Positions 1-12,613 of a DNA stretch of 64,000 bases are shown in pieces (position 1 is the first letter of the stretch; every line of letters starts with the position of its first letter). The position numbers were made by a program, and so were the translations under genes. The notes under the pieces were generated by a model. That model searched no databases and had not been told where the DNA came from. It was given only the letters and a program-made list of their open reading frames with translations. Source of the DNA: Acanthornis magna (taxonomy: Eukaryota > Chordata > Aves > Passeriformes > Acanthizidae); assembly GCA_036785705.1 (NCBI GenBank), contig JAWUZG010000173.1, forward strand, positions 5,007,001 through 5,071,000, written 5' to 3'.

Positions 1-220
1 AACACTCGTATTTTCTCTAGTCACTCCCGATTAGAGATTGTTGAAATATTTTATAAATAAAATATTCTCTGAAGACACACCCTTTTTTTATTCACATGAA
101 TTATAACCAAAATGATCCCCTCTGTTATAAACTTTTGTATCTACCTGTTGTATGCATCCAAAGAGCAAACCTTGGTTCTTGAAAGAGAAAACAATGGCTG
201 ACAAAGTCTCACCCTCTTTT

Positions 221-1400
221 TATAGGTTGGAGGGGACTGGAAAGGTCGTTTTTGTCAACCTTTCTTGGCTAAAGCATGGCCTAGACAAGATGCCCCAACT
301 CCCTGTCCAGCTGAATCCTAAAAGTGTCCGATGTTGGGGAATCCACAACTTCCCTGGGGAAATTATTTCAATGGCTGATTGCTCCCATTCTGAAAGCCTT
401 ACCTCTTCCGTCCAGTTGGAATTTTCCCAGGATCAGCTTTACCCATTACTGGTTATATTTTCCATGTGAGTTCTTGTAGAATGGAGTCTCCATCTTCTCT
501 ATAGTTACCCTTTAAAGTCTGGAACACAGTGATAAACTCTCTCCTAAGCCTTCTTTTCCCAGGTCTGAACAAACCCCAGTCTCTCAGCCTTTCCTCAGAT
601 GGAAGGCTACCCAGCTCTCTGTTCATCTTTGTCACCCTTCTCTAGACCCTCTCCAGTCTGTCCACATATTTTGTGTAGTGGAGACTGAAACTGGACACAG
701 AATTCCGGGAGTGACCTGACAAGCCCTGAGTGGCATGGGATAATGGCTCCTTTATGGCTGCTGGTGGCTCAGTTCAGCATCCTGGCAGCTTTCCTCACTG
801 CATCAGCACACTGTTCACTCTTGCTTATCTTGTTCACCAGGACACACAGTCGCCTTGCCATAGAGCTTCTTCCCAGACTGAGATCCCAACTTGTGCTACG
901 CTCAGGGATTATGTTTTCCCATGTGCAAGACCTTATCAAACTTCATAGGGCTTTTGTTAGAACCCTCTTCCAGCCTACCCATGTCATCCTGCAGGCAGAC
1001 TGTCCCTTTCAAAGTGTCGACTTCCCCGCTCATTGTGGTGTCATTGGCAAACTCCACCACGGTACACTCAATCTTCATTTTCAGATCACTTGTGAAGCTA
1101 TTTAGACTGTGTTGGGCCCAATATCGATCCCTTGGGGAGCCCCAGTTTGAAAAGGATCAGTTTTATCACCAGTGTAACCTCTCTGCCAGTTCCCCACCTA
1201 CCACACAGACCCCTCATTTCCAACACACCAGTTTCTCCAGCACGAATTTGTGGGAAACCACAAGGAGAGCCTTGGAGAAATCCCAGTATACAATGTCCAC
1301 TGCTCACCCCACATCAGCTGAGCACGTTGTTTTGTCAGAGAAGACTATCAGGTTTGTCAAGCACGATTCTCAACTTCTCTGGAATTACAAATTTGCTAGC
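221..1400 (-). mobile_element. CR1 LINE, 5'-truncated, minus strand
   Basis: The plus strand reads as the complement of a CR1 element. It opens with the 3' block (ataggttggaggggact, near 221), continues through the 3' UTR and the end of ORF2 (ctcagcctttcctcagatgg near 578; ctctccagtctgtccacat near 649), and ends in the reverse-transcriptase region (gacttccccgctcattg near 1019; tggggagccccag near 1133). About 1.2 kb survives. Stops and indels break the reading frame, so it is a dead copy. The terminal octamer repeat is lost at the 221 edge. The match is to the avian CR1 consensus as I remember it; subfamily not assigned. Confidence 0.92.
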
Positions 1401-4400
1401 TGAGGCACAGGATTAAGAACACAGAATCCCAGGGCATACTCCCCACTTAGTTATTTTCTTGCTGTGCATAGTCCAACAAATCACTTAATCTCTTTATACT
1501 TAATTTTAGCCATCTCTAATTATTATTATTAAATAGGTATTAAAAATATCCAGAGCTGCTGATCCTGGTAAGAGTCCTGTTGTTTTAGGTAACGTACAAA
1601 GATTTGGTAAGTAACTTCCTGAGCAGTTTCTAGTTAAGAAACATGCCAAAGTAGTACATAGGAGAGGGATGCTGTAATGCTTTTAAGCTGTTCCAAGACC
1701 TTTAAATACATCAGGTTCTCTATAGATACAAAGCATTAATTTTCACACTAGAATGTATGTGTATAATGATAGATCCAGCATATCACATTGTTCATAAAAC
1801 AGACACGTATACATGCACATATACTTCATCCTCCCCATGTTTTCTGAACATATTTCTACAATTGCATATAAATTTTCCCCTTGTTCTGTAATGATATGAC
1901 AGTAAATGAATTACCATAAATAAACCAGACACGGGGATTGGTGCATAAAGTTGTCCTAGCTTCATACAAGATCTGACCTTGGAACAAAGAATACTTTACA
2001 TCCGTGATGATTCTATCTGCTGTTGATGAATCACAACTCCTGCTTATGTTTAATCACTGCTGACAGTAACAGCTGACAGTTAGTTAGGAAGAAAAAGTCC
2101 TCAACAACTAAATTCTTTTCTACAGAAGAAAATAAAACTCTTTATATATGACTGGTTTTGCATACAGACAGAGTGATTGGAAGGATGATATGCAGATTTT
2201 TATATACTAAATAAATGCTTTGCCTGCTTTCTCCCTGTAAATATAGCTGCATTTTTTTATTCATTTTCACTTTTCATTATGGTTTCAGTACTGTCTTTGG
2301 AGATTTTTTGGTTAGCTATGTCATCATTTTTGCTCCAGCAAAATGATTTAAATTTATTTGCAAAATTTAATGAAAGAATGCTTTTATACTCTTGTATTTT
2401 GAGAAAATGGTGAATTTGTAGGGATACTTTTATTTTCTGATCCAATTAGCTGTATTGTTGATGGGCAGTTTTCAGAGTTGATGAAAGGAAGCTGTTAATA
2501 TCAAAGACTATTTTGTGTCTGATTTTTTTAATCATTATGTCCTTGTGCATCAATTTACTTCCATTACTGGCACATGAAAATCAGTGGGACTAGAGGACTG
2601 GAGACTTTATTTTGTGTGAACAGCAGCTATGACAATTGGCTCTGTATTGTGAGATTGCATCTCTCAGCTGGAGAATGAAATTTCTCATGTCCTAGCTTTC
2701 TTTACATGTGCATTGTTTATGTGATGAGGGTAATTATTAACTTACTGACCTTAGGATTTACAATGTGGGGGGAAAAAATCACCACCCTGCAGGATTTTTC
2801 AGCACAAAAGGGTTTAACAAAAAAGCAAAGGATAGACAGTATATCTCTCACTTAGTTCATTTCTAGCAGTGAGATGACAAAATTTGGTCTGTCCTGCAGA
2901 ATGTGGGGCTGAACAATGAAGTCAATACGTGGTCGAACAACTTAATGCTGCTGGCAATCACAGGATGACTGTTCACCTGAATTTTTTTTTTTTTTCCTCA
3001 TATGCAAGAAAGACTGGAACTCAACTAAAAGCACATTCAATGAAGAAAAGTCACACAGATAACAAACTATTCCTTTTTCCACGCTTTTTGGCCCTAAATA
3101 TCCTGCTGGCTGGGTTGAGTACCATGGAGCCACCACACATCTGAGGGACCTCTGGAGGAGAGCTGCCATACGTACAGCTAGGTCAGTTTGGAAAGGCTGG
3201 GTGTTTTCTACATTTGTGGTCACGCATGCATAAAAAATTATTGTTCTGGCAGAGGAAATAATAAAGAACTCCCATTTCCTCCAAAATTCAGTAATGGAAA
3301 TGTTTTTGAAAAGAGATGACAAAGCTGTACAGGTGCACGGGGGAAGTCCAAGGGGAAAAAAACCATTTTTGAGATGTTTAGAAGACACAGTGAAGCAGTA
3401 ATACTGATTTCATTTCTCTGCTTAGTCTTATAGAGTTGATTAAAAAAAAAAAAAAAAGGACTTAAAATGAGTTCCTAGTAATGATTTTAAAATTACATTA
3501 TTAACTTTCAAAGAAGAAACATAGAAAGTTTTGTGATCATATCTCATAAACTGACACATGGAAAAGATTATAACATGAGACATCCCTTTATTAAAGATGG
3601 TAAACTACATCAATACTCTTAAAAATGTAAGTTGCATTAAAAATACCCAAAGAAAGCTTAAAATACAGAAAAATACATTCTTATTCATTTAAAACTTGGG
3701 AATAATTTTAATTGGATTAATTTAAGCTAAATTTATTACTCAAAATGGTCTTAAAATAGGAAGTAGTTGGTGAAATTCAACGACTTCCTCTATGAAGACA
3801 AAGAAAATTACTTAAAATTACCTGAAGTCTGCTAACTTGGAAACCAGTCTATTTTCTGTTAATGAGCATAATGAGCATATCATCAGCAAGCTTGAGTTGC
3901 CTTTTTTCTTTTTTTTTTGGTAGGTTTATGGTGTTAATCTTGTAGTGTTTCATATATCTGTTAAGTGGCAAATGAATAATATTCTACAGAATTGGAATAA
4001 TTTTTATGCAACTTACTTCAAGTTGTTTGTTTTATTTTAACATGGTATGTATTTTCTGAATCTGGTGAATTTTCTTGTCCAGAGGTTTCAGACAGGTATA
4101 TCAACAGGCCTAACTGACAAAGGGCACTTAAGTCACTCTTGTTGGAGATATGTTTTTCTTACCAGGAAATATAAAAAGGCATCTCCTTGGAATGGGAATA
4201 ATGTAGTGCCAATACTGGATTGTATTTTTTTTTTAATGTTTGTGTGAAGGTGTAACAGGGTTACATGTCTTTGATATTAGACATGGAAAGAATATTTCTG
4301 CAGCTGTTACCAAGAAATCCAGATTACTAGGGGAAGTACCTGAGCTAACAGTGTGTTTAGGATAACAAGAGTAATGCAGATAAGCTGATAAACATAATTC

Positions 4401-4756
4401 CTTTGATTTCGTAAGTAAGATGCAAGGTGAGTATAGGTACTAACAAAAAAGGTCAAAATAGAACTTTTTTTCCTCCTTTTTTTCCCTGCCAATTACTTAT
4501 TTGAACTTAACACCATCTTCTGCCATGTTTAGAGACAGGTGATTAAATAACTTTACCCAGGGCAGTGTTTGTACACGTGAACATTGGATAATGTAATACC
4601 ATTGTTTTCTGATGAAGGTCAATAATACCTTACAATCAGAGTAAGAGGATTGAATGGAATTTAATTTGTTGTATACTTGCAGACAAGTTATTCATAAGAA
4701 ATATGTCCAAACATAAATATTAATGCATTTTGTACTTCTAATTATCTAAATAAAAT
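1401..4756. other. Unique AT-rich DNA, no gene recognised
   Basis: No exon, RNA gene or repeat family was recognised. The interval contains a T14 run (2982-2995), an A16 run (3442-3457) and an unrecognised 148-codon minus-strand open frame (2942-3388) that overlaps the T14 run. That frame has no domain I know, and I treat it as chance. Confidence 0.6.
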
Positions 4757-4842
4757 GGAAGGAAGGAAGGAAGGAAGGAAGGAAGGAAGGAAGGAAGGAA
4801 GGAAGGAAGGAAGGAAGGAAGGAAGGAAGGAAGGAAGGAGAA

Positions 4843-4875
<33 letters not shown>

Positions 4876-5039
4876 AAGAGAAAGAGAAAGAGAAAGAGAA
4901 AGAGAAAGAGAAAGAGAAAGAGAAAGAGAAAGAGAAAGAGAAAGAGAAAGAGAAACAAAAAAGAGAGAGAGAAAAAGAGAGAAAGAGAGAGAGAGAGAGA
5001 GAAAGAAAGAAAGAAAGACAGAAAGAGAAGGAGAAAAGG
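4757..5039. repeat. Compound purine microsatellite (GGAA)n then (GAAAGA)n
   Basis: Twenty perfect GGAA units (4757-4836) pass into about 17 units of a six-base GAAAGA repeat (to about 4954), then into GA- and GAAA-rich sequence. The whole 283 bases contain only two pyrimidines (C at 4956 and 5019). The open frames across it, Lys/Glu/Arg-rich on one strand and Phe/Leu/Ser-rich on the other, are artefacts of the repeat. GGAA is the ETS-family core, and long homopurine tracts can form triplex DNA, but no function is shown here. Confidence 0.97.
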
Positions 5040-8000
5040 CAAATTATTCAATTATTCCTGGGAGACTTTAAAGCAAGGCTGAGTCTCTGTGTTTCAGTAC
5101 ATTATTTCTCATAATTTTACCCAAAATGATATCCTGAAAAAATTATTCTTATTAATGTTCTCTTCATTTCTGCAGGGGGCATAAAAATAACTGATGAGTA
5201 TGAGAATATAAACCGTATGGTTAGTGAGGCAGAGGTGATAATTAGAACATGCTGTACTACGCAGTAAACAAAGCTATTATGAACGATAGAGTTCTTTATA
5301 GAGTATTTAAAAGGGGGATGGAAATAATATACTTTCCCCTGACTGGCTTAAAAGCTCTGTCTGTAACTACCATGAAAAATAATAAAAAGAAAGAAGAAGG
5401 ACATTTGGAGTTAATCATTCAAAACGTTGGTTTCCAGTTAAAAACAACAGCAAATATTATCATCAATACTTATTTGGTTCCACACCAATTTATGTATAGC
5501 ATATTATTTGCATCTCATTAGTTATAGGTTTGGACAGGATAAATCATGTCACAATTGCAAATACAAGGCTGTAGAAGAAAAATACTACAGATTTATTTTG
5601 CCAGTAGGATTACCTGATTGTCATTTTACATGTTTTCTGTTTTCAATGTCAAAGACATACATTCTAAAGGCAAGTCAAATTCATTGTGTACAAGGGGTAA
5701 ATCCAACCTAGAATTTAATCTTTCAGGGTTTTTAAGGCCACAAAATTCTTCTCCCCTGATTGTGAAGGCTACATGATTATTGAATATTGAGATTACAGCC
5801 ACCAAAAGTTATCTCCAGTATAATCACACTGCTATACCTTAGCATAGCTCTGGTGGTTTTAGAAGCACAATTATAAAAAATTTCATAGGAAATCAAGGAG
5901 CCCATTCTGAACCAAAAGTATAGGTCACAAAAATTAGCCTTGGGGCTCTACAACATCTTGAAATATGCCTTAGATTGAATCTTGACCAGCATAAAACCAA
6001 GTCAATACCCAAACAAAGTACAACCAACCAAAAAGGTAATATTCTAAACAACATATACTTGCCTTACCTGTTTGAGAACTCCCCCACCTTTTTTGTTGTT
6101 GTTGTTGTTGTTATTTTTATTTTTTAAAAAGCAAAATTCTAGATCAAAAATATGAGTCAAGTCGAACATCTCTTTATATGTTACTAAGTACAATGTAGAT
6201 AGAAGAACAAAAAAACACACAAGGAAGGTTTCTTTCCCAGCATTTCCAGGAAGCTTTGGTTTTCAAGAAAACATAAAAAGCTCCGCAAACGAAGAGATAA
6301 GTTTCTACCTTGTAGTGCATAATTAAACTAAAAACCTTAAAATTTTTACTACAAGTACATTACATCTGGTGTCTTTATTAACATTCAACTAAATGTTATA
6401 AACCAGTGAAGAAGTATTTTGAACAGTATTCCCAGAAGGATCTTTCATTTTTAATGTCTTCATTTTTTCCATTATGTTCCCATTTGTTATTTCCTTTAGC
6501 CTTTCTCCTATTTTTTCATCTCTCAGGGTTTCCTTTGTGTCTATGAACTAAATAACCTGCATAATCAAACCCACAGCAGCAGTAAGATTAAGAGAACTGC
6601 CCTAAAGTTAATACACATATTTCCGACCAAAAGTGACCACTTGAAATAGAGAGGAAGATGGAACTTGTACTTCAGAAAGTCTAAGAGACTTTCCCTATGG
6701 TTACAGGGGACTTCTACCCCTTATTTAGGATTTAGGGCCACAACCCACACCTGAAAGTATGTTCTCCATAAATGGAAGGTGAATGAAGTAGATATATGTC
6801 CTGCAGAGAAGCTGTAAGAAGATCAGAAGACTGGGAGAATCAAATTTGCTTCTTTCCTGCTGAAAGAATTCAAGCCAATCTTACAAATGACACGTAAGCC
6901 CAAACACCAGTTCTGTGGATTTCTTTGAGAAGGAAAAGACTCACTAAGAAGAATGGGCTTTAAATACAGGAACAAAAAGGCCTGGCTTCAATCAGCTTTT
7001 CATTATATTTACCATTTTGTCTAAAGGCCATTTTGTATGGAATACTGCTAGTTGCTGTAAAAATGACCTTCAAGGCTTTAAAAGAACATTCCCATAAAAT
7101 ACTCAGCCCACAAATTCCTGATAGAGCCTAGAGTGTTCTTGAAACATATCCATAAGAGTGATCTGTAAAACAATATGTGGTGGGAAGCAATGTTTCCTTT
7201 TACAACACAGCAGTGGAAGGAGAAGGACGGTTTCTCCTCTTTGGCTCAGGGCCTTGAATTCATGTGCCTTCTTTCCTGGGAGATAATTCTAACTATTGTG
7301 TTATTGGGTACGTATTCTTGGGTGCATATTCTTTGAGTTTCTTTCTTGAAGTTATTCCACTTTGCAAGATAAAATGAAATATTCATCAAGTCAGACAGAA
7401 AGAATGAATAAGCAAGATTCTTTTGTCTATTGGGTTGGGTAGTCATTGGGGAGATGAACACATGGGTTCTGGTCCCTGCTCCAATAAATACTTAATACAT
7501 ATCAATGTATAACTCTGGGAGCAAGTCTTTCACACGAGACAGTCAGAGACATGCATGTTTTGTGAATCTCAGGAGGATTTAAACATAAAATAGATATCTC
7601 ACTCTGTCAAGACCAGAGTTCTTGGCGTGCTCAGAGCAGAACTTTAGATACCAAGGGAACTTCTCTGTCAGAAATACTCATGAGTTTGCAGTGCAGCAGC
7701 TTTGAAAACCTGAACTTTAAAAATGAGAATCTGAGATTTTAGTGGACTCAATTCTAACTATTTTCATTTTTCTGCTGGTTTTATTAAATTTATTTTCTCA
7801 TAAGGCATAGAAGTTTGTGTTGGATTGAGCAGATGAACTTGCAGCTATTGAGAAAAAAACTGTTAGAATACACAGCCACCTTTTCTACCTAAATGTTCAA
7901 AGCATGTAACTGTAAGGAAGAACAATATTATTATGAACAGTATTATTATGAACAACAGTATTATGACAAGCAATTTCCTGAGTTTCACAGTCTGGGAAGA

Positions 8001-8555
8001 AGTCCCCATTACAGTCAGAGATGGAACCTGCCTACACAGCTGAATGTCCAGGGCTTTGCTGCTGTAGCTACAGCCACATACACGTGAGATGATGGCCAAT
8101 TGCCTCTCTGTTTGCAGGAGATATTTAATGGTTTTGCTACCTAACATCACAGAAGGTCAGCAGGGAAATGGATGGTGATAAACTAACAAGCAAAATTGTT
8201 CTAACAAAGCATCTGTGAGCAACTGCTTGATCAAAATGACAGACATCAATCAGAATAATAACTTCAAATATGAGATTTTCAATTAGCGAGGGAACATAAA
8301 TAAATGCGTCTGGAAAATAAGCATAAGGGATTTGGGAAGGAGACAGCACATACATAACAAAAGAAAGAGAGAGAGGCAGCAGGAAGAGAAACGGACTGAT
8401 ATACACAAAGATATGTGCACAGAAGCAGGCTTACAAACAGGTCTGCTGGGAGACACACAGATAAACAGAAATATTACAAATATTGTCTCTGGCTTGCACG
8501 CAGGAAATTCTTGCAAGAGTTTTGCAAAGATCTTAAACTGCATATTGTATTTAAA
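5040..8555. other. Unique AT-rich DNA, no gene recognised
   Basis: No gene or repeat family was recognised apart from a short (GTT)6 run at 6095-6112 and a 15-base triplication at 7920-7964. An octamer-like ATTTGCAT lies near 5506, but alone it means little. Confidence 0.6.
7920..7964. repeat. 15-base tandem triplication
   Basis: Three adjacent 15-base units, gaacaatattattat, gaacagtattattat and gaacaacagtattat, differ at only a few positions. In one frame they would encode Tyr/Glu/Gln repeats, but that frame is short and has no supporting context. Confidence 0.85.
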
Positions 8556-8640
8556 GGTAAAAACAAAAACAAATAACCCACCCAAAAACCCCCAAACAAA
8601 CAACAACAAAAAAACCTCAACAAACAAAAAAACAAAACAT
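8556..8640. repeat. A/C-rich low-complexity tract
   Basis: An almost G-free block built of AAAC, AACCC and AAAAAC words. It lies about 65 bases upstream of the 5' edge of a plus-strand CR1. Complementary T/G-rich blocks of similar texture recur elsewhere in the window. Confidence 0.8.
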
Positions 8641-8705
8641 CTTTTGCTATACACTCCCTTCTCTTCCAAAATTTTCTCCAACACAAAACTGTTTGTAGGA
8701 CATAT

Positions 8706-9203
8706 TTGGCTCTGGCAAGGCTGTACTTTGAATACGGTTTTCAATTTTGGGCACTTCATGACAAGAAAGACATGGAGGTGCTGCAGCATATCAAGAGAAG
8801 GGTAACAGAGCAGGGGAAGGCTCTGGAGCATAAATCTGATTAGGAGCAGCTGAGAGAGCTGGGGGGCTCAGCCTGGAGAAAAGGAGGCTCAAGGGGGACC
8901 TTCTGGCTCTGCCGGGGATCAGGCTCTGCTCCCAGGGAACAACGGACCGGACAAGAGGACATTGGCTGTGCCAGAGGAAGTTCAGGTTGGATATTAGGAA
9001 TTTTTTTTTCACTGAAAGGGTGGACAGGCTCTGGAACAGGCTACCCATGGAAATGTTGGAATCACCATGTCCTGAAGCGTTAAAAAAACAAGTAAATGCA
9101 GCACTTGAGGATATTGTTTAATGGTAAATTAATGATGCTGGGTTGATGGTTGGAGCTGATCTTAGAGCTCTTTTCCAACCTTAATGATTCCATGATTCTA
9201 TAT
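8706..9203 (+). mobile_element. CR1 LINE 3' end, plus strand
   Basis: Sense-strand CR1 3' region. It starts in the block normally read as tactgtgtccagttctgggc (here tactttgaatacggttttca), continues through agcctggagaaaaggaggct and ggctctggaacaggctaccc, and finishes with ttttccaacc and two degenerate octamers (atgattccatgattcta). It is 5'-truncated, as is usual for CR1, and has no intact ORF. Confidence 0.92.
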
Positions 9204-10643
9204 GCTTAGTAGAAGTGTAATCACAGGGACAAGCATGCTCAGACTGAGTGACTCTTTTGTCATTTCCTTACCTCTGAGGTTGTCATTTGTATTCACACAA
9301 AATGAAGGCTGATCAAAATGACATTTTTCTTCCACTTCACACAGGATGATGGTCAATGAGGCTTCAAGTTGTGTACCTCTAAGGAAAAAATAAGATCATC
9401 TCCATCTCAGGAAAATGTTGATATGCGGCTTGTTGAATTGTGCAGGATATGCCAAGGACGTTATGTTATGTACACATTTGGTTCTTTTGCTATTATCATA
9501 GCTAATGCTATTAGGATGAATACTAAGATAGATGAAGTTTTGGTCTAGCATTGCATGATCATTCTAACATTTCCACTAAAATTCTTTAAACTAGTGTGTG
9601 GGCCTCAAGGATGTTGCTGAATAAGGCATAGCCTCCTCCAAACCTCTCTACTATGACCTTGCTTTGTTTGGCTTCATAAGGTTTCAAATGTTGAATGTTC
9701 TTTTGAAATGTACCGATATCTTTAAGGATGATTATAAAAGAGGTGAAATTCAAAAGCGTAAAGAAGAATACAGGAGAAAATTAAGTTCTAGTTCCTGCAA
9801 AAAAAGCTAACCAGACAAAAACACCCAAAATAAAATAACCCTCCCCAAAAAAACTCACAGAAAGACTCAATTAACAAGTTTCCTTCTATGATTCAAGTCC
9901 TGATTGTTCATGTTCTTGCAGTCGCATTATTAAAATTTCATTGTGGAGAGGCGGGTGGGAAGGGAAAGGATCAGTGGGAAAGGGAAAGGATCTATTGTCA
10001 GGTTTTCAGAGATGTCAGATTTCTTTGTGAAAGTGATACTCATTTCAGAAACAACAAGGTTGGTGTCCTGATTCAGGAAAGGACACTCATTATTATCAAT
10101 GTCTTAAGACAAAGAGACATGAAACTTTTAACAGATCAGGTGAAGAAGGAGTTCCTCTGTGCCTCATTCAGGGTTTGTATAGCCTTTAATTTACAAAAGA
10201 AATTCTGACAGAGGTAAATTCAGACCACATATGTGCTACTAGTGACTATGTAGGCAAAATATTATGTCATAAACATCACGGAATACCAATTAATTAATTA
10301 AAGAGTTCGGAAAATAGAAATGTTTTGCATTACAGGCCATCTTCAAAGTGAAGTGGACTGAAAAGAGGTGGCGCAAGTGACAATATCTGCTCCTTGCATT
10401 TTATCTTATGCCTTCTAAACACCCATTTCTGGAAAAGATATTCTAGAGATTCCAAAGACTGAATAGAGACAAATCCAAAACAAGGGAATTCGGAGAGTCC
10501 AGAAGAGGTAAAGATATAAAGTCTGACAGCTGAAAAATGTATCCAGGTAAACAAAAAAAGAGAGAAAGAAAAGTGTCCTGTCAGCAGCACACTCCAAAAA
10601 GCATTTGAATAAAAGCGGTAAGTCAATACCAGCCATTGATGAA
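9204..10643. other. Unique DNA with one A/C-rich patch
   Basis: No gene recognised. An A/C-rich low-complexity patch lies at about 9799-9860. A 106-codon plus-strand open frame (9888-10208) has no recognisable domain, splice context or homology that I know. Confidence 0.55.
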
Positions 10644-10923
10644 GAAAGAGAGTAGATTTAGATTATCCTGACCTGATGCTGAAAGAGAGGAGCTTTATGT
10701 TAGGTATTGGGAAGAAATCCTTTACTGTGAAAGTGGGGAGCCACTGGCACAGAGTATCCTGAGAAGCTGTTGCTGCCCCATCCCTAAAAGTGCTCAGGGC
10801 CAGGTTGGACAGGGCTTGGAGTAACCTGGGATACTGTAAGGTGTCCCTGTCCATGGAGCAGAGTTGAAACCAAATGATCTTTAAGGCTCCTTTCAACCTA
10901 AACCATTCTATGATTTTATGATC
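10644..10923 (+). mobile_element. CR1 LINE 3' end, plus strand, partly duplicated edge
   Basis: CR1 3' terminal region: gaagaaatcctttactgtga, ccccatccctaaaagtgctc, ggccaggttggacagggctt, gatctttaaggctcc, then ccattctatgattttatg at the end. The left edge contains two related versions of the same consensus stretch (10644-10665 and 10681-10704, offset 37), so there is a small duplication or two joined fragments. Noncoding and dead. Confidence 0.92.
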
Positions 10924-12579
10924 TGTCGGATGTCAGCCTGTGTTAAATGAACAACCATTAGTGAATCATGCAGTGAACAGGTCCACATAAAGGCAATGAA
11001 ACTACCAGAAACCCATATGGCCAGATAAGAAAACCCACAATGCACAACATAATCTAATAGATTTCAGATGTTTTACATGTGGCACTTAGCAATGTCTCTC
11101 AGACCTTATAAAGAAGCCAAAACATGGCAGCTATGACCAGATTTATGCATTTCTTTGTAATTTACTCATACAGTGTTGAGTGAATCTCCCATAATTTAAG
11201 AATTACGGACCTAATTTTGTCCTTGGTAAATTTTGTGGGTGCCCTTAACAGGCCAAGGAAAATATTTAGTCCACCATTTTGACTTATTTAGGTTTAGCTC
11301 TATTTGTGATTGTGGTTTTACTTTCTCTGTGGTGGGCTGCTCATCCTGTTTTATGCTAATTATCTGTCAAAGTATCTCACAGCTCCAGAATTTGGTTTCC
11401 CCTTGAGCAACTCCCAAGTTTATTAGTTTGACCTTATCAAGCTTCTTTTAAGGCAGCTCTCAATGTCAGTCCAAAGTTACAACTGCCCTTCATTCTTATT
11501 TTCAAAATTACACCTCTTCCCAACTCCTCATTTTAAACCCTGAAGACTGAGTTTCTTACTTAAAGCATCTCTCAAAATCCTAGACACTTGTGGTATAGAA
11601 GGAAGTGGAAGGGTGGAAATATTGGGGTAAATCAGGGCTTCTCTCACGCATTTTGATCTTGATTTCTTTCTGTCACTGAGCTCAGTCAGGCACACCAACA
11701 GGTGTTTTCCTCCCAAATATGTACTTGTGAACCTCAAAAGGAGAGCAATCAGTGGCTTGCACAAGCACCCAACCTGTGCTTTTTTTTTTGAAACGAATTT
11801 TTGAACTCTTTCTTGGTTCCAGCCGTAGCAATAGATTTTCTTGCTGCAGAAACTGTGGATGAAGGGCAATTTCCTGAATCCCAAAACCCCACCTGAGTTC
11901 TCTCATAATGTTATTTATTTATGTACATGTACGGGCAAAAAGATACACACATATAAGATCTAGAGCAGGATTGATGAAATGTATTATCTTCAAAAGGTCA
12001 TGTTACTTTGCCCTGTGTCCTCCTTCACATTATCCCTGTAAAAAAAAAAAAAAGTTAAGTGAAATCATCATGCGCTCTAGTCGCGCAAAACTTACGTGAG
12101 TGACATCTGCTACCTCAGGATAATGATCTGGGTCTTCTGAATAATTACTGACATCATGAAAATCTCCACTTTTGTATACATTTGTTAGCCAAGCCAGGAG
12201 CTTTCATCAAGCCTTTGGATTTTCTTCACGGTCTGTACTCTGTACTAAGGAGATCTTCCTCCTTCCCGTAACTGCTTGTTGCATAACACTGAACTTTTCT
12301 AACTTAGGGTGATCATTTCAATTAAATACCTGTTTTTGTAACTAATCCTGAAAGCATCTCAGAAGTTCCCTTTCAGTGTATGTCCTTAGAAATCTAGACA
12401 TATAAATTAAAGAACCCAATTCGGTATTCTCGAAGAAAGTTTCCCTGTTAGTCAGCATTAGCCAAGCAATGCAGATTTATTCTTTTTCATCTCTCCTCAT
12501 GACTCATTGCCTACAACTCCTTGATCATTTTGTTTACTTTGCCCTGAAATGTATCAAATTTTGCACATCTTACATAGCC

Positions 12580-12613
<34 letters not shown>

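Noticed and set aside
4746..5114. Overlapping open frames of 101 and 119 codons
   Set aside because: They are the two readings of the GGAA/GAAAGA microsatellite; repetitive composition only.
8501..8516. 16-base identity caggaaattcttgcaa also at 20150-20165
   Set aside because: One shared 16-mer is about what chance gives in 64 kb, and the flanks do not match.
8283..8831. 182-codon minus-strand open frame
   Set aside because: It spans unique DNA, an A/C-rich low-complexity block and the antisense of a CR1, so it is a composite of unrelated sequences.
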